Shown piece by piece: positions 15,877-23,723 of a stretch of DNA of 35,846 bases (its first letter is position 1; each line of letters begins with the position of its first letter). The notes below the pieces were generated by a model. It ran no database searches. It saw nothing but the letters and a program-made list of their open reading frames with translations, and was not told where the DNA came from. The position numbers and the translations under genes are program-made. This DNA comes from an uncultured Selenomonadaceae bacterium (GTDB taxonomy: Bacteria; Bacillota; Negativicutes; Selenomonadales; Selenomonadaceae). The DNA lies in NCBI GenBank assembly GCA_905234235.1, contig CAJOHN010000029.1:1-35846 (forward strand). The letters run 5' to 3'.

Positions 15877-16623
15877 TCAAAAACCCTCCTCAGTATCTTT
15901 AACGCCCTTCAAAACTCTGGCATTGCCCAACAGCCCAAACTTCTTGAAATTATTTTCCGAATAAGCGAGGTCGCCGAAGCCGCGCATATCGTCCTTAGAA
16001 ATTCTGACGTTGCCCGTCGCGATAACTTTCTCCTCCGCCGTGAACCAATCGATTTTATCACTCCAAAGTTTTGCGCCGTCGCTGTTGGTGATTTTAACGT
16101 TGTCCGTCGCCGTAAGTAATTCATCTTTGAAATTCCACATCAGCTTACTGCATAAAAGTTCCTTGCCGTCATTAGTCGTGACGCTGACATTATCAATCGC
16201 CGTAAGCAATTCCTGTTCAGAGTGCCATTCGAGTTCGTCGCATAAAAGTTTCGCGCCGTCGCTGTTGGTTACGATAACTTCATCTTCGACGCGAACAATT
16301 TTCTCCGATTGATAATAAACACCTCGCGACGCTGTCAATTCCCAAATTTTTTCCTTATCGTGCTGATAAAATTTCCCTCTGACGTTGTCAAGCTCCATGT
16401 TCTGCGTCAGCGTATCGACGCGCAACTTATCGCAACTCAGCTCCCAAATTATTTGCCCGTCTTTTTCTTCGGTTATGGTATTGCCCTCGTATTCCATGAC
16501 GGTCGGCGGTGCAACTTTTTCTATCGGCGGCGGAGTCGGTGGCGTCGTCAAAACTACCCACGCCACTAAGCACACAAAAAAAATTACAACTACCCCTGCC
16601 AAAATTTTTCCTTGCGTGCTCAT
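15877..16623 (-). CDS. lptC: LPS export protein LptC-like, with 30-residue repeats
   Basis: One N-terminal membrane anchor (about residues 7-26) then a Pro-rich linker and a periplasmic beta-jellyroll domain, as in LptC, which receives LPS from LptB2FG and hands it to LptA. At 248 residues it is longer than E. coli LptC (191); the excess is a run of three clear 30-residue repeats (118-147, 148-177, 178-207) of the form ITNSDGAKLWSDKIDWF. It overlaps the acyltransferase stop by 4 nt and is followed 1 nt later by lptA. Confidence 0.85.
   Translation of the reverse strand: MSTQGKILAGVVVIFFVCLVAWVVLTTPPTPPPIEKVAPPTVMEYEGNTITEEKDGQIIWELSCDKLRVDTLTQNMELDNVRGKFYQHDKEKIWELTASRGVYYQSEKIVRVEDEVIVTNSDGAKLLCDELEWHSEQELLTAIDNVSVTTNDGKELLCSKLMWNFKDELLTATDNVKITNSDGAKLWSDKIDWFTAEEKVIATGNVRISKDDMRGFGDLAYSENNFKKFGLLGNARVLKGVKDTEEGF
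16003..16272 (-). repeat. Three 90-bp tandem repeats in lptC
   Basis: Three in-frame copies, residues 118-147, 148-177 and 178-207, each starting [IV]T[NT][SN]DG and ending [DG]NV[SKR]. A degenerate unit may precede (88-117) and follow. Each unit would add a pair of beta-strands to the LPS groove. Confidence 0.8.
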
Positions 16624-17546
16624 GTCGTCTCCTCTTTAATTTTATGCCGCGCTTTAACCGTGTGATGTTTATTTGTCTTCTGCATTTCGGGCGGCGTATT
16701 CCAACGCTTTTGAAACCACAGCCATTGCGTCGGATTCTCGCGGATAACTTCCTCTAAAATTTTTGTCATTTTCTCCGTGAACCGTAAAAGATCCGCGTCG
16801 GTGTCGCCCGTGTCCTCGAAATGCATTGCCTCGCCGATTTTAACAAGATGTCGCCCGTCTTCTTTGCGAAGAATGAACGCGGGAAGAACTGGCGCGTTGA
16901 ATCTCCGTGAGAAAACTGCCGGTCCCATCGGCGTCGAGGCTGTCTTGCCCAAAAATTTTATGAAGGCTCCACTCGGTCCGGCGTCTTGGTCGGCGAGGAA
17001 TCCTAAAATTTTCCCGTCCTTTAAAGCCCGTCCTGCCGCTCGAAGTTCGTTTGTCCCGCGATTGAATATCTCAACGTGAATCGTCGCCCGTAAATCGTCA
17101 AGCACCCGCGAATATTGCGCGTTGGGCTGAAGTTTGGCTATTGCCGTTACGGGCATTCCGTTCAGCGAAAACGCCGCGCTTAACCATTCCCACGTTCCGA
17201 CGTGCCCCGTCAATACAACTACCCCGTGCCCTTCGAGTAACGCCGCCCGCATTCGTTCCAGGTGTTCAATTTCTATGTACTCCGATAAATTTTTTTCGTT
17301 GAGGTTGGGCATGTATAAAATGTCGAAAACATTTCGCGCCAAGTTTATGAACGATTTCTTAACGAGTTTACGCGCTTCAGACTCTGAAATATTCAACGCG
17401 GGCATCATCTGCGCAACCGCCCGCTCCCGCTGTTTTTTGATAAGCAGATAATACAAATGCCCAAATATCCACCCTAAGAACAACAGCACGTCGTAGGGCA
17501 AGAGCCGTATTATTCTGCTCAACATCATCAGCGTTTTGTAAAGCAT
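16620..17546 (-). CDS. Lipid A late acyltransferase (LpxL/HtrB family)
   Basis: Transfers a secondary acyl chain to Kdo2-lipid IVA or a similar precursor at the inner membrane. One N-terminal hydrophobic anchor (about 17-38), catalytic HX4E motif GHVGTWEW (His115, Glu120), a conserved DQDAGPSGAFIKFLGKTAS in two adjoining parts, and NPTQWLWFQKRW near the C terminus. ATG 17546 follows GGAGGAAAAA, giving 308 residues; the upstream TTG lies in the ribosome site. Acyl-chain specificity (lauroyl or other) cannot be read. It sits between kdsC and lptC, linking Kdo supply, acylation and export. Confidence 0.92.
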   Translation of the reverse strand: MLYKTLMMLSRIIRLLPYDVLLFLGWIFGHLYYLLIKKQRERAVAQMMPALNISESEARKLVKKSFINLARNVFDILYMPNLNEKNLSEYIEIEHLERMRAALLEGHGVVVLTGHVGTWEWLSAAFSLNGMPVTAIAKLQPNAQYSRVLDDLRATIHVEIFNRGTNELRAAGRALKDGKILGFLADQDAGPSGAFIKFLGKTASTPMGPAVFSRRFNAPVLPAFILRKEDGRHLVKIGEAMHFEDTGDTDADLLRFTEKMTKILEEVIRENPTQWLWFQKRWNTPPEMQKTNKHHTVKARHKIKEETT

Positions 17547-17562
17547 TTTTTCCTCCAAAATT

Positions 17563-18138
17563 TTATTGGTTAAGCGCGGTTAATTCTTTATCGTCAAATT
17601 CGGGCGCGCTGTAGCGTTCGATAATCCCCTGCCAAAATCCTTTTGCCTTCAAAATAAATTCTATAATCTCACGAACCGCGCCGCGTCCGCCGAAATCGTT
17701 TGCTACAAAATGGGCGCGTTCCTTGACATCTTCCGACGCATCACCGACCGCCGCTCTGAATCCAACTTGAACAAAGACGGGCAAGTCAACAACATCATCG
17801 GCAACGTAACAAATTTCCTCGTCGCTCAAGCCGAATTGTTCCTTTAATTTTTTGTAAGCGGCGCGTTTATTCATTTGCCCTTGCAGGACGGCAGAAATTT
17901 TAAGTTCATCTGCGCGGTAAGCCGTCATCTGCGATTTACGCCCCGTGATTATTGCCGTCTTAATTCCGCAGGAATGCGCAAGCGTTATCCCGAAACCGTC
18001 GCGGCAATGAAAACTTTTGAAAAGTTCGCCGTTCGCCCCGTGATAAATCCCGCCGTCAGTCAACACGCCGTCCACGTCGAAAATTATCAGCTTAACTTTC
18101 TTAGCCCTATCGAGAGCGTCGCCCGAAATTTTCATCAT
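17563..18138 (-). CDS. kdsC: 3-deoxy-D-manno-octulosonate 8-phosphate phosphatase KdsC
   Basis: HAD-family phosphatase releasing Kdo from Kdo-8-P. Motif I FDVDGVLTDG (Asp21, Asp23), motif II ITGRKS, motif IV YVADDVVDLPVF. 191 residues, close to the usual 170-190. The ATG at 18138 overlaps the kdsD stop by 4 nt, indicating coupled translation. Confidence 0.95.
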   Translation of the reverse strand: MMKISGDALDRAKKVKLIIFDVDGVLTDGGIYHGANGELFKSFHCRDGFGITLAHSCGIKTAIITGRKSQMTAYRADELKISAVLQGQMNKRAAYKKLKEQFGLSDEEICYVADDVVDLPVFVQVGFRAAVGDASEDVKERAHFVANDFGGRGAVREIIEFILKAKGFWQGIIERYSAPEFDDKELTALNQ

Positions 18139-19103
18139 ACAACACCCTGCCTGAGTAAATCCGTTAGATGAACCATGCCGACGGGAAAATTTTTATCGTC
18201 AATGACGGGCAAAACTGTAACCGGGCGCGGCTTATGCTTCTCCATAACCGACAACGCCGCCGCCGCCAATTTGTCCGCGCTGATTATCAACGGCTCCTTA
18301 AACATTATGTGTTCGACCGGCTCGTCAATAAAGGAACGATTTTTTTCCAACGCGCGACGAATAATTCCGTCTGTAACCAAGCCGACAAATTTATTTTTAT
18401 CGTCTATAACCGACACCGCGCCCAAACCTTTAGCCGTCATTTCAAAGAGCGCGTCTTTAGCTGTAGCTCCGACTTTGACAATCGGATTATCGTTGCCGCT
18501 GTGCATAACGTCGCCGACAGTCAGCAAAAGTTTCCTGCCTAATGCGCCGCCCGGATGAAACAGCGCGAAGTCGTTGGAAGTAAATTTTTTCTCGTCCATT
18601 AAAGCCATTGCCAACGCGTCGCCCATCGCTAAGGTCGCAGTCGTCGAAGCAGTCGGAGCTAATCCTAAAGGACAAGCCTCGCGTTCAACGCCGATGTCAA
18701 TAAAGTAATCGCAGTTCTTGCCGAGCGTCGAAGTTCGTTTGCCGCTCATTGCAATAATCTCCGCGCCGATTCTCCGCACGACGGGCAAGATATTCACAAT
18801 CTCCGACGACTCGCCGCTGTTTGAAATCGCAATCAAAATGTCGCGTTCAGTAAGCATTCCCAAATCGCCGTGATAAGCTTCGGCGGGATGCATGAAAAAT
18901 GACGGCGTACCGGTCGAGGCAAGAGTCGCCGCGATTTTCCTGCCGATGTGTCCGGATTTTCCCATGCCGGTCACGACAACGCGCCCGCTACAGCTCATAA
19001 TTTTTTCGACAGCCGCGATAAATTCCTCGTCAATGCGCGGGATTAAATTTTCTACCGCCGCCGCCTCAATCTTTAAAGTTTCAATCGCTTTATCTCTTAT
19101 CAT
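18135..19103 (-). CDS. kdsD: Arabinose-5-phosphate isomerase KdsD (KpsF/GutQ family)
   Basis: Converts ribulose 5-phosphate to arabinose 5-phosphate, the first step to Kdo. SIS domain (about 35-170) with VTGMGKSGHIGRKIAATLAS, HPAEAYHGDLGM and ISNSGESSE, then two CBS domains (about 205-322). 322 residues. ATG 19103 has GAGG 7 nt upstream and overlaps the kdsA stop by 4 nt; because kdsA is frameshifted, ribosomes would stop at 19263 and this coupling would be lost. Confidence 0.95.
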   Translation of the reverse strand: MIRDKAIETLKIEAAAVENLIPRIDEEFIAAVEKIMSCSGRVVVTGMGKSGHIGRKIAATLASTGTPSFFMHPAEAYHGDLGMLTERDILIAISNSGESSEIVNILPVVRRIGAEIIAMSGKRTSTLGKNCDYFIDIGVEREACPLGLAPTASTTATLAMGDALAMALMDEKKFTSNDFALFHPGGALGRKLLLTVGDVMHSGNDNPIVKVGATAKDALFEMTAKGLGAVSVIDDKNKFVGLVTDGIIRRALEKNRSFIDEPVEHIMFKEPLIISADKLAAAALSVMEKHKPRPVTVLPVIDDKNFPVGMVHLTDLLRQGVV

Positions 19104-19892
19104 TTTAACGCCTCGTGAATTTTTAATGCGTCTGCTAAAATTTTTTCTAAGTTGTCAAGGGCAATCATATTCGCGCCGTCCGAAAGACCTTCCGCCGGAT
19201 TGTCATGAACTTCCAAAAATAAACCGTCGACACCGACCGCGCAAGCCGCCCTAACCAAATACTCAACAAATTCGCGTTGCCCGCCCGATGAACTTCCCGC
19301 ACCGCCCGGCACCGTCAAAAATTACGGGACAATTAAAGCCGCGCATAATCGGCAAGCCGCGCATATCGACGACAAGATTATTATAACCAAATGAAGTTCC
19401 GCGCTCCGTCAGCAAAATTTTTTCCGTTTCACTGCGAAGTTTTTCCACAACGTTAATCATATCCCGCGCAGATAAAAATTGCGCCTTCTTTACGTTGACA
19501 ACTTTACCGGTTTTGGCGGCGGCAACAAGTAAATCTGTTTGTCTGCAGAGGAACGCGGGGATTTGTAAAATGTCAGCGACTTCAGCGACCTGCGCGGCTT
19601 GATAAGTTTCGTGAATGTCCGTGACTATCGGGACGTTGAGCTCGCGTTTAATCGCCGCCAAAATTTTTAAGCCTTCGTCAAGACCCGGACCTCTGTAATT
19701 TTTTATCGACGAACGATTAGCTTTGTCAAACGACGCTTTAAAAACGTATGGCATACCCAGCTTGTCGGCAATTTCTTTAGCGCGACGCCCGATTTTTAAG
19801 CTGCGCTCGAAACCTTCAAGCACGCAAGGACCCGCAAGCAAAACTAATTTGCCGCCGCCAATTTCAATGTCTCCAACTTTAACAACGTTCAT
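19100..19892 (-). pseudogene. kdsA: Kdo-8-phosphate synthase KdsA, frameshifted by an internal deletion
   Basis: KdsA condenses arabinose 5-phosphate with PEP. Residues 1-193 in the first frame are normal ([39 protein letters not shown]) up to NCPVIFD. The rest of the family sequence ([18 protein letters not shown] to LDNLEKI) continues in another frame from about 19312. The expected DATHSVQLPGG reads only GAC-GGTG-CCG in DNA, so about 17 nt are missing, including the His of DATHS, a metal/active-site ligand. The first frame stops at 19263, giving a 209-residue product with a wrong tail. The second part has only a TTG without ribosome site. Either a real null mutation or an assembly error. 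Confidence 0.85.
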
Positions 19893-19921
19893 TAGAATAC
19901 TCCCCTGAACAAAATTGTACT

Positions 19922-21580
19922 TTATTTCTTTTCCAATGCACTATTAAACTCCTCTAGATAAGCGGGATTCTCTTCTAGTAACCATTTCCATCCTGCTGCT
20001 TTCAGTTCAGATAATGCGTCGTGCATAAACTTTACGTTATTTGGGCTTGTAGCTACCGCGTCTGTGCCGTATTTCCAACCGTAACTAGGAATGGAACCCC
20101 ATAGAGATAAAATTTTTTGCGGATGTTGAGGAACATAAGACCCAAAGCCGTGCTCCCAAGCCGCAAACGAGACAGTCATATCCTCACTTAAGAATTTATA
20201 CTTTTTTCTCTGAGGTTTGGCGAGCATCCATTCCAAATAATCCCGCTCTAAGAACCATGAATGTCCACCGAAATCTACCGCAAGAGTTTTGCTATTGCCC
20301 GTATGCCAACCTGCAGTAATAGTTTTTCTTGCGTATTCTTCGATTTTCGTAAGCAGAACGCCGTTTGTCACATAAACGCCGCGATGTTGCATCATGTTCA
20401 TATGGCAATTTTCAAACCAACGTGCGCCGGGTACTGTATCGTCGTCGAAGATACAGACATAAGGCGACTTAGCAATTTCTTTGGCGAACTCGAACCTTTT
20501 CCAAACACCGCCGTTAGTCGCGGAAATTCTGCAGGCGTCGAACTCACCGAGAATCTTATCGTTCAACTCGATTTTATAGTAGCCGTCAATGCCGTCTTGG
20601 TAGAGGAAAATTCTGCGCGGCGCGAGTGTCTGATTCTTAATTGCGTCAAGTTGTTGGCGTAAAACTTGCGGGCGTTTATAGCACGTCAAAACAACGTCGA
20701 CATCGATACTAATCCTCTTCCTGTCGAACATCCAACAGTTTAAGTTCGCGTAATGAGTGCCCTCCGTCATGTAACCTCTTGTAACTTTCTCGTGCGTCAT
20801 GAGGTCGAGTGCCGAGCCAAAATCGATATAACAGTTGTCGGGATTGTTCTTAAAGAGCGCGGCGATAATCACGCAAGACAACGGACCTGCAGAAACAGCG
20901 TAAAGCAAATTTTTTTCATGACCAGTCTCCTCGATTATCTGACGGATTAAATTTTCGCCATCTTCTTCCCAAAACTTTATGCAATCATCGCTAACAAAAT
21001 AATGCTTCTTGACATTGAGCTTGCCATATTTTTTACCCTTGCCACGCCAATTTGTGATTAAGACAGCGTCGCGCTCCAAAGTCGGAAAATCTTTCTGGAA
21101 TGATTTGAAGTTCGCGTTTACCCAGATGTTCGCAAAAGTTACGGTTGGATTTTTCAGATTGTTCAAGTACCAATAGTAAGCTTCCGAATCAACATTCGGC
21201 AAGGAGAGTCCATAGAAAATGGAACTTTTAATGTGGCGCAGGTACCAATAATAAGCCGCCGAATCGCAACACGGACAAGAAATACCATAGTAAAAATTTG
21301 GCGCGTCAATGTTCAGTGACTCGTTGAGAGCATTACCTAGCTTATTAATACCCCCCCCCGTAGTATTCCAACCTTCTATAGCCTTAACAGCGCGTCCCAT
21401 CATCAAAGCCCGTTCGCCGTCGCCGTATCGAGGAAGCGCAAAATTTTCGCCGCGCAGGATTTTATTCCAAAATTTTTCGTATTCGTCCTTGAGAGTGATA
21501 ACTTTGTCGCCAGCTCTCGCCGCGTCGGTCAGTGTCCAATGATTCTCGCTGTTACAAGTGATGTAAAATTTTTCAAGCAT
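19922..21580 (-). CDS. Two-domain glycosyltransferase (GT-D domain + GT-A/GT2-like domain)
   Basis: 552 residues from ATG 21580 (GGGAGG 7 nt upstream, overlapping the kdsB stop as TAATG). The N-terminal part has [12 protein letters not shown] (RYGDGE 51-56), the hallmark of GT-D (DUF1792-like) glycosyltransferases. The C-terminal part begins [19 protein letters not shown] (about 293-311) and has [10 protein letters not shown] (DDD at 379-381), a GT-A metal/nucleotide site, with [13 protein letters not shown] and [16 protein letters not shown] later. So one chain probably adds two sugars. It lies inside the Kdo operon, which suggests LPS core or O-chain work. A G9 run codes residues 74-77 and a 25-residue tandem duplication spans 96-145. 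Specificity is unknown. Confidence 0.78.
   Translation of the reverse strand: MLEKFYITCNSENHWTLTDAARAGDKVITLKDEYEKFWNKILRGENFALPRYGDGERALMMGRAVKAIEGWNTTGGGINKLGNALNESLNIDAPNFYYGISCPCCDSAAYYWYLRHIKSSIFYGLSLPNVDSEAYYWYLNNLKNPTVTFANIWVNANFKSFQKDFPTLERDAVLITNWRGKGKKYGKLNVKKHYFVSDDCIKFWEEDGENLIRQIIEETGHEKNLLYAVSAGPLSCVIIAALFKNNPDNCYIDFGSALDLMTHEKVTRGYMTEGTHYANLNCWMFDRKRISIDVDVVLTCYKRPQVLRQQLDAIKNQTLAPRRIFLYQDGIDGYYKIELNDKILGEFDACRISATNGGVWKRFEFAKEIAKSPYVCIFDDDTVPGARWFENCHMNMMQHRGVYVTNGVLLTKIEEYARKTITAGWHTGNSKTLAVDFGGHSWFLERDYLEWMLAKPQRKKYKFLSEDMTVSFAAWEHGFGSYVPQHPQKILSLWGSIPSYGWKYGTDAVATSPNNVKFMHDALSELKAAGWKWLLEENPAYLEEFNSALEKK
21146..21295 (-). repeat. 75-bp tandem duplication inside the glycosyltransferase
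   Basis: Residues 96-120 and 121-145 align without gaps: [20 protein letters not shown] and [20 protein letters not shown] are their first 20 residues. Both contain DS-x-AYYWYL. The second copy has lost the CPCC cysteines. Confidence 0.75.
21351..21359 (-). repeat. G9 homopolymer in the glycosyltransferase reading frame
   Basis: Nine C on the plus strand (G9 on the coding strand) read ACG GGG GGG GGT = Thr-Gly-Gly-Gly, residues 74-77 of 552. As assembled the frame is open. A change of one base would stop the protein early, so this is a candidate slipped-strand phase switch. Confidence 0.8.
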
Positions 21581-22314
21581 TAAAATTCCTCCCGTTGATA
21601 AATTTCGTTGACGAGTTTTAAATCTTCCTCCGTGTCGACGCCCACGAATCGGCAAGCACTTTTTATCACGCGGATTTTGAAGCCGTTCTCTAAGGCGCGG
21701 AGTTGTTCGAGTGATTCGGATTGTTCAAGCGGCGTCGGCTCCATCTTTGCGTAAGCCAATAAAAAATTTCTCCGATAAGCGTAAATGCCAATGTGCTTGA
21801 AAACTTGCGCCTTGCCCGCATTGCGAGGATATGGAATCAGCGAGCGTGAAAAATAAAGTGCGTCACAATTTTTATCCATAACGACTTTGACATCGTTAGG
21901 ATTATTCATTTCGTCCACGTTGGTGAGTTCCGTCGCGACAGTCGCCATTTGTAAATTTTTATCGCTAATAAACTCCGCGACAAGTTCATCGATCAAACTC
22001 GGCTCGATAAGCGGCTCGTCGCCTTGAACATTGACAACAACATCAGCGTCGGGAAATTTCTCGGCGACTTCAGCGAGGCGGTCAGTTCCCGTCTTATGGT
22101 CGGCGCGTGTCATAATTGCCCTTCCAAAATTTTTCTCGACGGCTTGTAAAATTCTCTCGTCATCTGTCGCTACGATAACTTCAGCAACAGATTTCGCACG
22201 GCTCGCCCGCTCCCATACCCGACAAATCATCGGCTTACCGCAAATATCTTTGAGCGGCTTACTGGGCAGGCGCGTCGACGAATACCGCGCAGGTATCACG
22301 CAAATTGATTTCAT
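21580..22314 (-). CDS. kdsB: CMP-Kdo synthetase (3-deoxy-manno-octulosonate cytidylyltransferase)
   Basis: Activates Kdo with CTP. CVIPARYSSTRLPSKPL (about residues 5-21), ATDDERI, NVQGDEPLI (about 100-108) and HIGIYAYRR are the family motifs; 244 residues is normal. ATG 22314 has GGAGG 7 nt upstream. It heads the envelope operon, with a promoter and a hairpin-bearing leader upstream, and ends overlapping the glycosyltransferase start by 1 nt. Confidence 0.96.
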   Translation of the reverse strand: MKSICVIPARYSSTRLPSKPLKDICGKPMICRVWERASRAKSVAEVIVATDDERILQAVEKNFGRAIMTRADHKTGTDRLAEVAEKFPDADVVVNVQGDEPLIEPSLIDELVAEFISDKNLQMATVATELTNVDEMNNPNDVKVVMDKNCDALYFSRSLIPYPRNAGKAQVFKHIGIYAYRRNFLLAYAKMEPTPLEQSESLEQLRALENGFKIRVIKSACRFVGVDTEEDLKLVNEIYQREEF

Positions 22315-22347
22315 TACAAAACCTCCAACTAGGGTTCAGGTTTCAGA

Positions 22348-22389
22348 GAACAGGGATTAGATTTCAGTACTGACCTCTGACTCCTGTCC
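22348..22389. repeat. Imperfect inverted repeat in the kdsB leader
   Basis: Arms 22348-22367 and 22370-22389 match at 14 of 20 positions (two more are G-T pairs) around a perfect TCAGTACTGA centre. Short GGTTCAG/GGTTAG-like pieces continue outward on both sides. It lies between the kdsB promoter and start codon. It could be a leader hairpin or a remnant of a small mobile repeat. Confidence 0.55.
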
Positions 22390-22406
22390 CCTAACCACTA
22401 ATTATT

Positions 22407-22435
22407 ATCTTAGCACAATCGGCGGGGAGCGGCAA
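22407..22435 (-). promoter_or_regulatory. Promoter of the kdsB operon
   Basis: On the minus strand TTGCCG (22430-22435), a 17-nt spacer and an extended -10 TGC-TAAGAT (-10 box 22407-22412). The predicted leader before kdsB is about 85-90 nt and contains the inverted repeat. Confidence 0.5.
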
Positions 22436-22465
22436 ACAACTTTTAATAAGTTTTTCAGATAAAGT

Positions 22466-22474
22466 TGGTATAGT
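22466..22474 (+). promoter_or_regulatory. Extended -10 promoter of the ctpA-like gene
   Basis: TGG-TATAGT (-10 box 22469-22474) lies 32 nt before the TTG start. No good -35 box is visible. Confidence 0.42.
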
Positions 22475-22505
22475 AGCGGAAATTTGGCGGGAGGAGGTCA
22501 CGCCT

Positions 22506-23723
22506 TTGAAGAAAAAAATTTTCGGCGGAATAATTTTCGTAGCACTTATAAGCGCGGCTCTGACTTTGGGGCTGGTCTGTTTATTATTGGGATTGAATTC
22601 AAGTAATGCGTTAGATCTCGGAAGATTTTTTGTTGCGCTGAGGTTTATCGAAGGAAATTACGTTCAAGAAGTGGAGCGGCGACAATTAATCGACGGTGCG
22701 ATAAGCGGCATGGTTAATTCGCTCGGCGACCCGCATTCAATTTATCTCGCGCCCCAACTCTACAGCCAACTCCGCGCAGAAACCAGCGGAGCGTTCGGCG
22801 GGATTGGAGTTTATATGGGCTTCAAAAATGGCGGCGTGCAAGTTATGAGCGTCATCCCCGATAGTCCGGGACAAAAGGCGGGGCTTATGGCGGGCGACGA
22901 AATTTTAGCCGTTGACGGGCAACCTGTCGAGGAAATTTCTCCCGCCGAAGTCGCGCTTAAAATTCGCGGAGAAATTGGAACGCCCGTTGAACTTTTAATC
23001 CATCGCGAGGGCGCGGAAGACATGACTTACAACTTGACGCGAGAAAATATTCACGTCAAAACCGTCGCGGGCAAGATGATTGACGACCGACTCGGCTACA
23101 TAAAAATTTCCAACTTCAGCGAGAACACCGGCGACGAATTCAAATCGACGCTTGAGGAATTGCAAAGCGCGGGCATGAAAGGTTTTATCCTCGACATGCG
23201 ACAAAATCCCGGCGGCGTCATAACCAGTTGCATTGAAATTGCTAAGGAACTCGTGCCCGCCGGAACGATTGCCTCCGTGATTAAGCGCGACGGCGATAAG
23301 GAAGTTTACGAATCAGAATTACCGGCGGCGAAGTTCCCGATTGTCATCCTTATCGATAGGAACAGCGCGAGTGCCGCCGAACTTTTAAGCGGCGCATTGC
23401 AGGATACAAAGGCGGCTTTAGTTGTCGGTGAAACTTCTTACGGCAAAGGCTCCGTTCAAACGTTAATTCCGATGGCGCACGAAGACGGTTTGAAACTCAC
23501 AATCGCTAAATATTACACGCCGAGCGGCAAATGTATTGACGGCGTCGGAATAACTCCGGACGTTGAAATAAAATCGCCCGTGTCGTCGCACCCGATGTAC
23601 GATTTAAATCTCGACGCAGAAGATGACCCGCAACTTGCCAAAGCGGAAGAGCTTCTGACTCATCAAGTTGACGCGGGAAAAATTTTGTTCGACGATAATT
23701 TTTGGACTAACTCCGCGCCCTAA
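22506..23723 (+). CDS. C-terminal processing peptidase (S41 family, CtpA-like)
   Basis: An exported or membrane-anchored serine protease with a Ser-Lys dyad. N-terminal anchor about 6-30, PDZ domain about 98-180 (GGIGVYMG, GLMAGDEILAVDG), protease core with DMRQNPGG, DRNSASAAELLSGALQD (Ser289) and ETSYGKGSVQ (Lys314); the 25-residue Ser-Lys spacing matches Prc. 405 residues. Start TTG 22506, 8 nt after GGAGG. Its last 17 nt overlap rlmN on the other strand. CtpA proteases trim envelope proteins; the substrate is unknown. Confidence 0.94.
   Translation: MKKKIFGGIIFVALISAALTLGLVCLLLGLNSSNALDLGRFFVALRFIEGNYVQEVERRQLIDGAISGMVNSLGDPHSIYLAPQLYSQLRAETSGAFGGIGVYMGFKNGGVQVMSVIPDSPGQKAGLMAGDEILAVDGQPVEEISPAEVALKIRGEIGTPVELLIHREGAEDMTYNLTRENIHVKTVAGKMIDDRLGYIKISNFSENTGDEFKSTLEELQSAGMKGFILDMRQNPGGVITSCIEIAKELVPAGTIASVIKRDGDKEVYESELPAAKFPIVILIDRNSASAAELLSGALQDTKAALVVGETSYGKGSVQTLIPMAHEDGLKLTIAKYYTPSGKCIDGVGITPDVEIKSPVSSHPMYDLNLDAEDDPQLAKAEELLTHQVDAGKILFDDNFWTNSAP

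Noticed and set aside
19100-19892. Programmed ribosomal frameshift to restore KdsA
   Set aside because: No slippery heptamer or pseudoknot, and a frameshift could not restore the missing DATHS residues.
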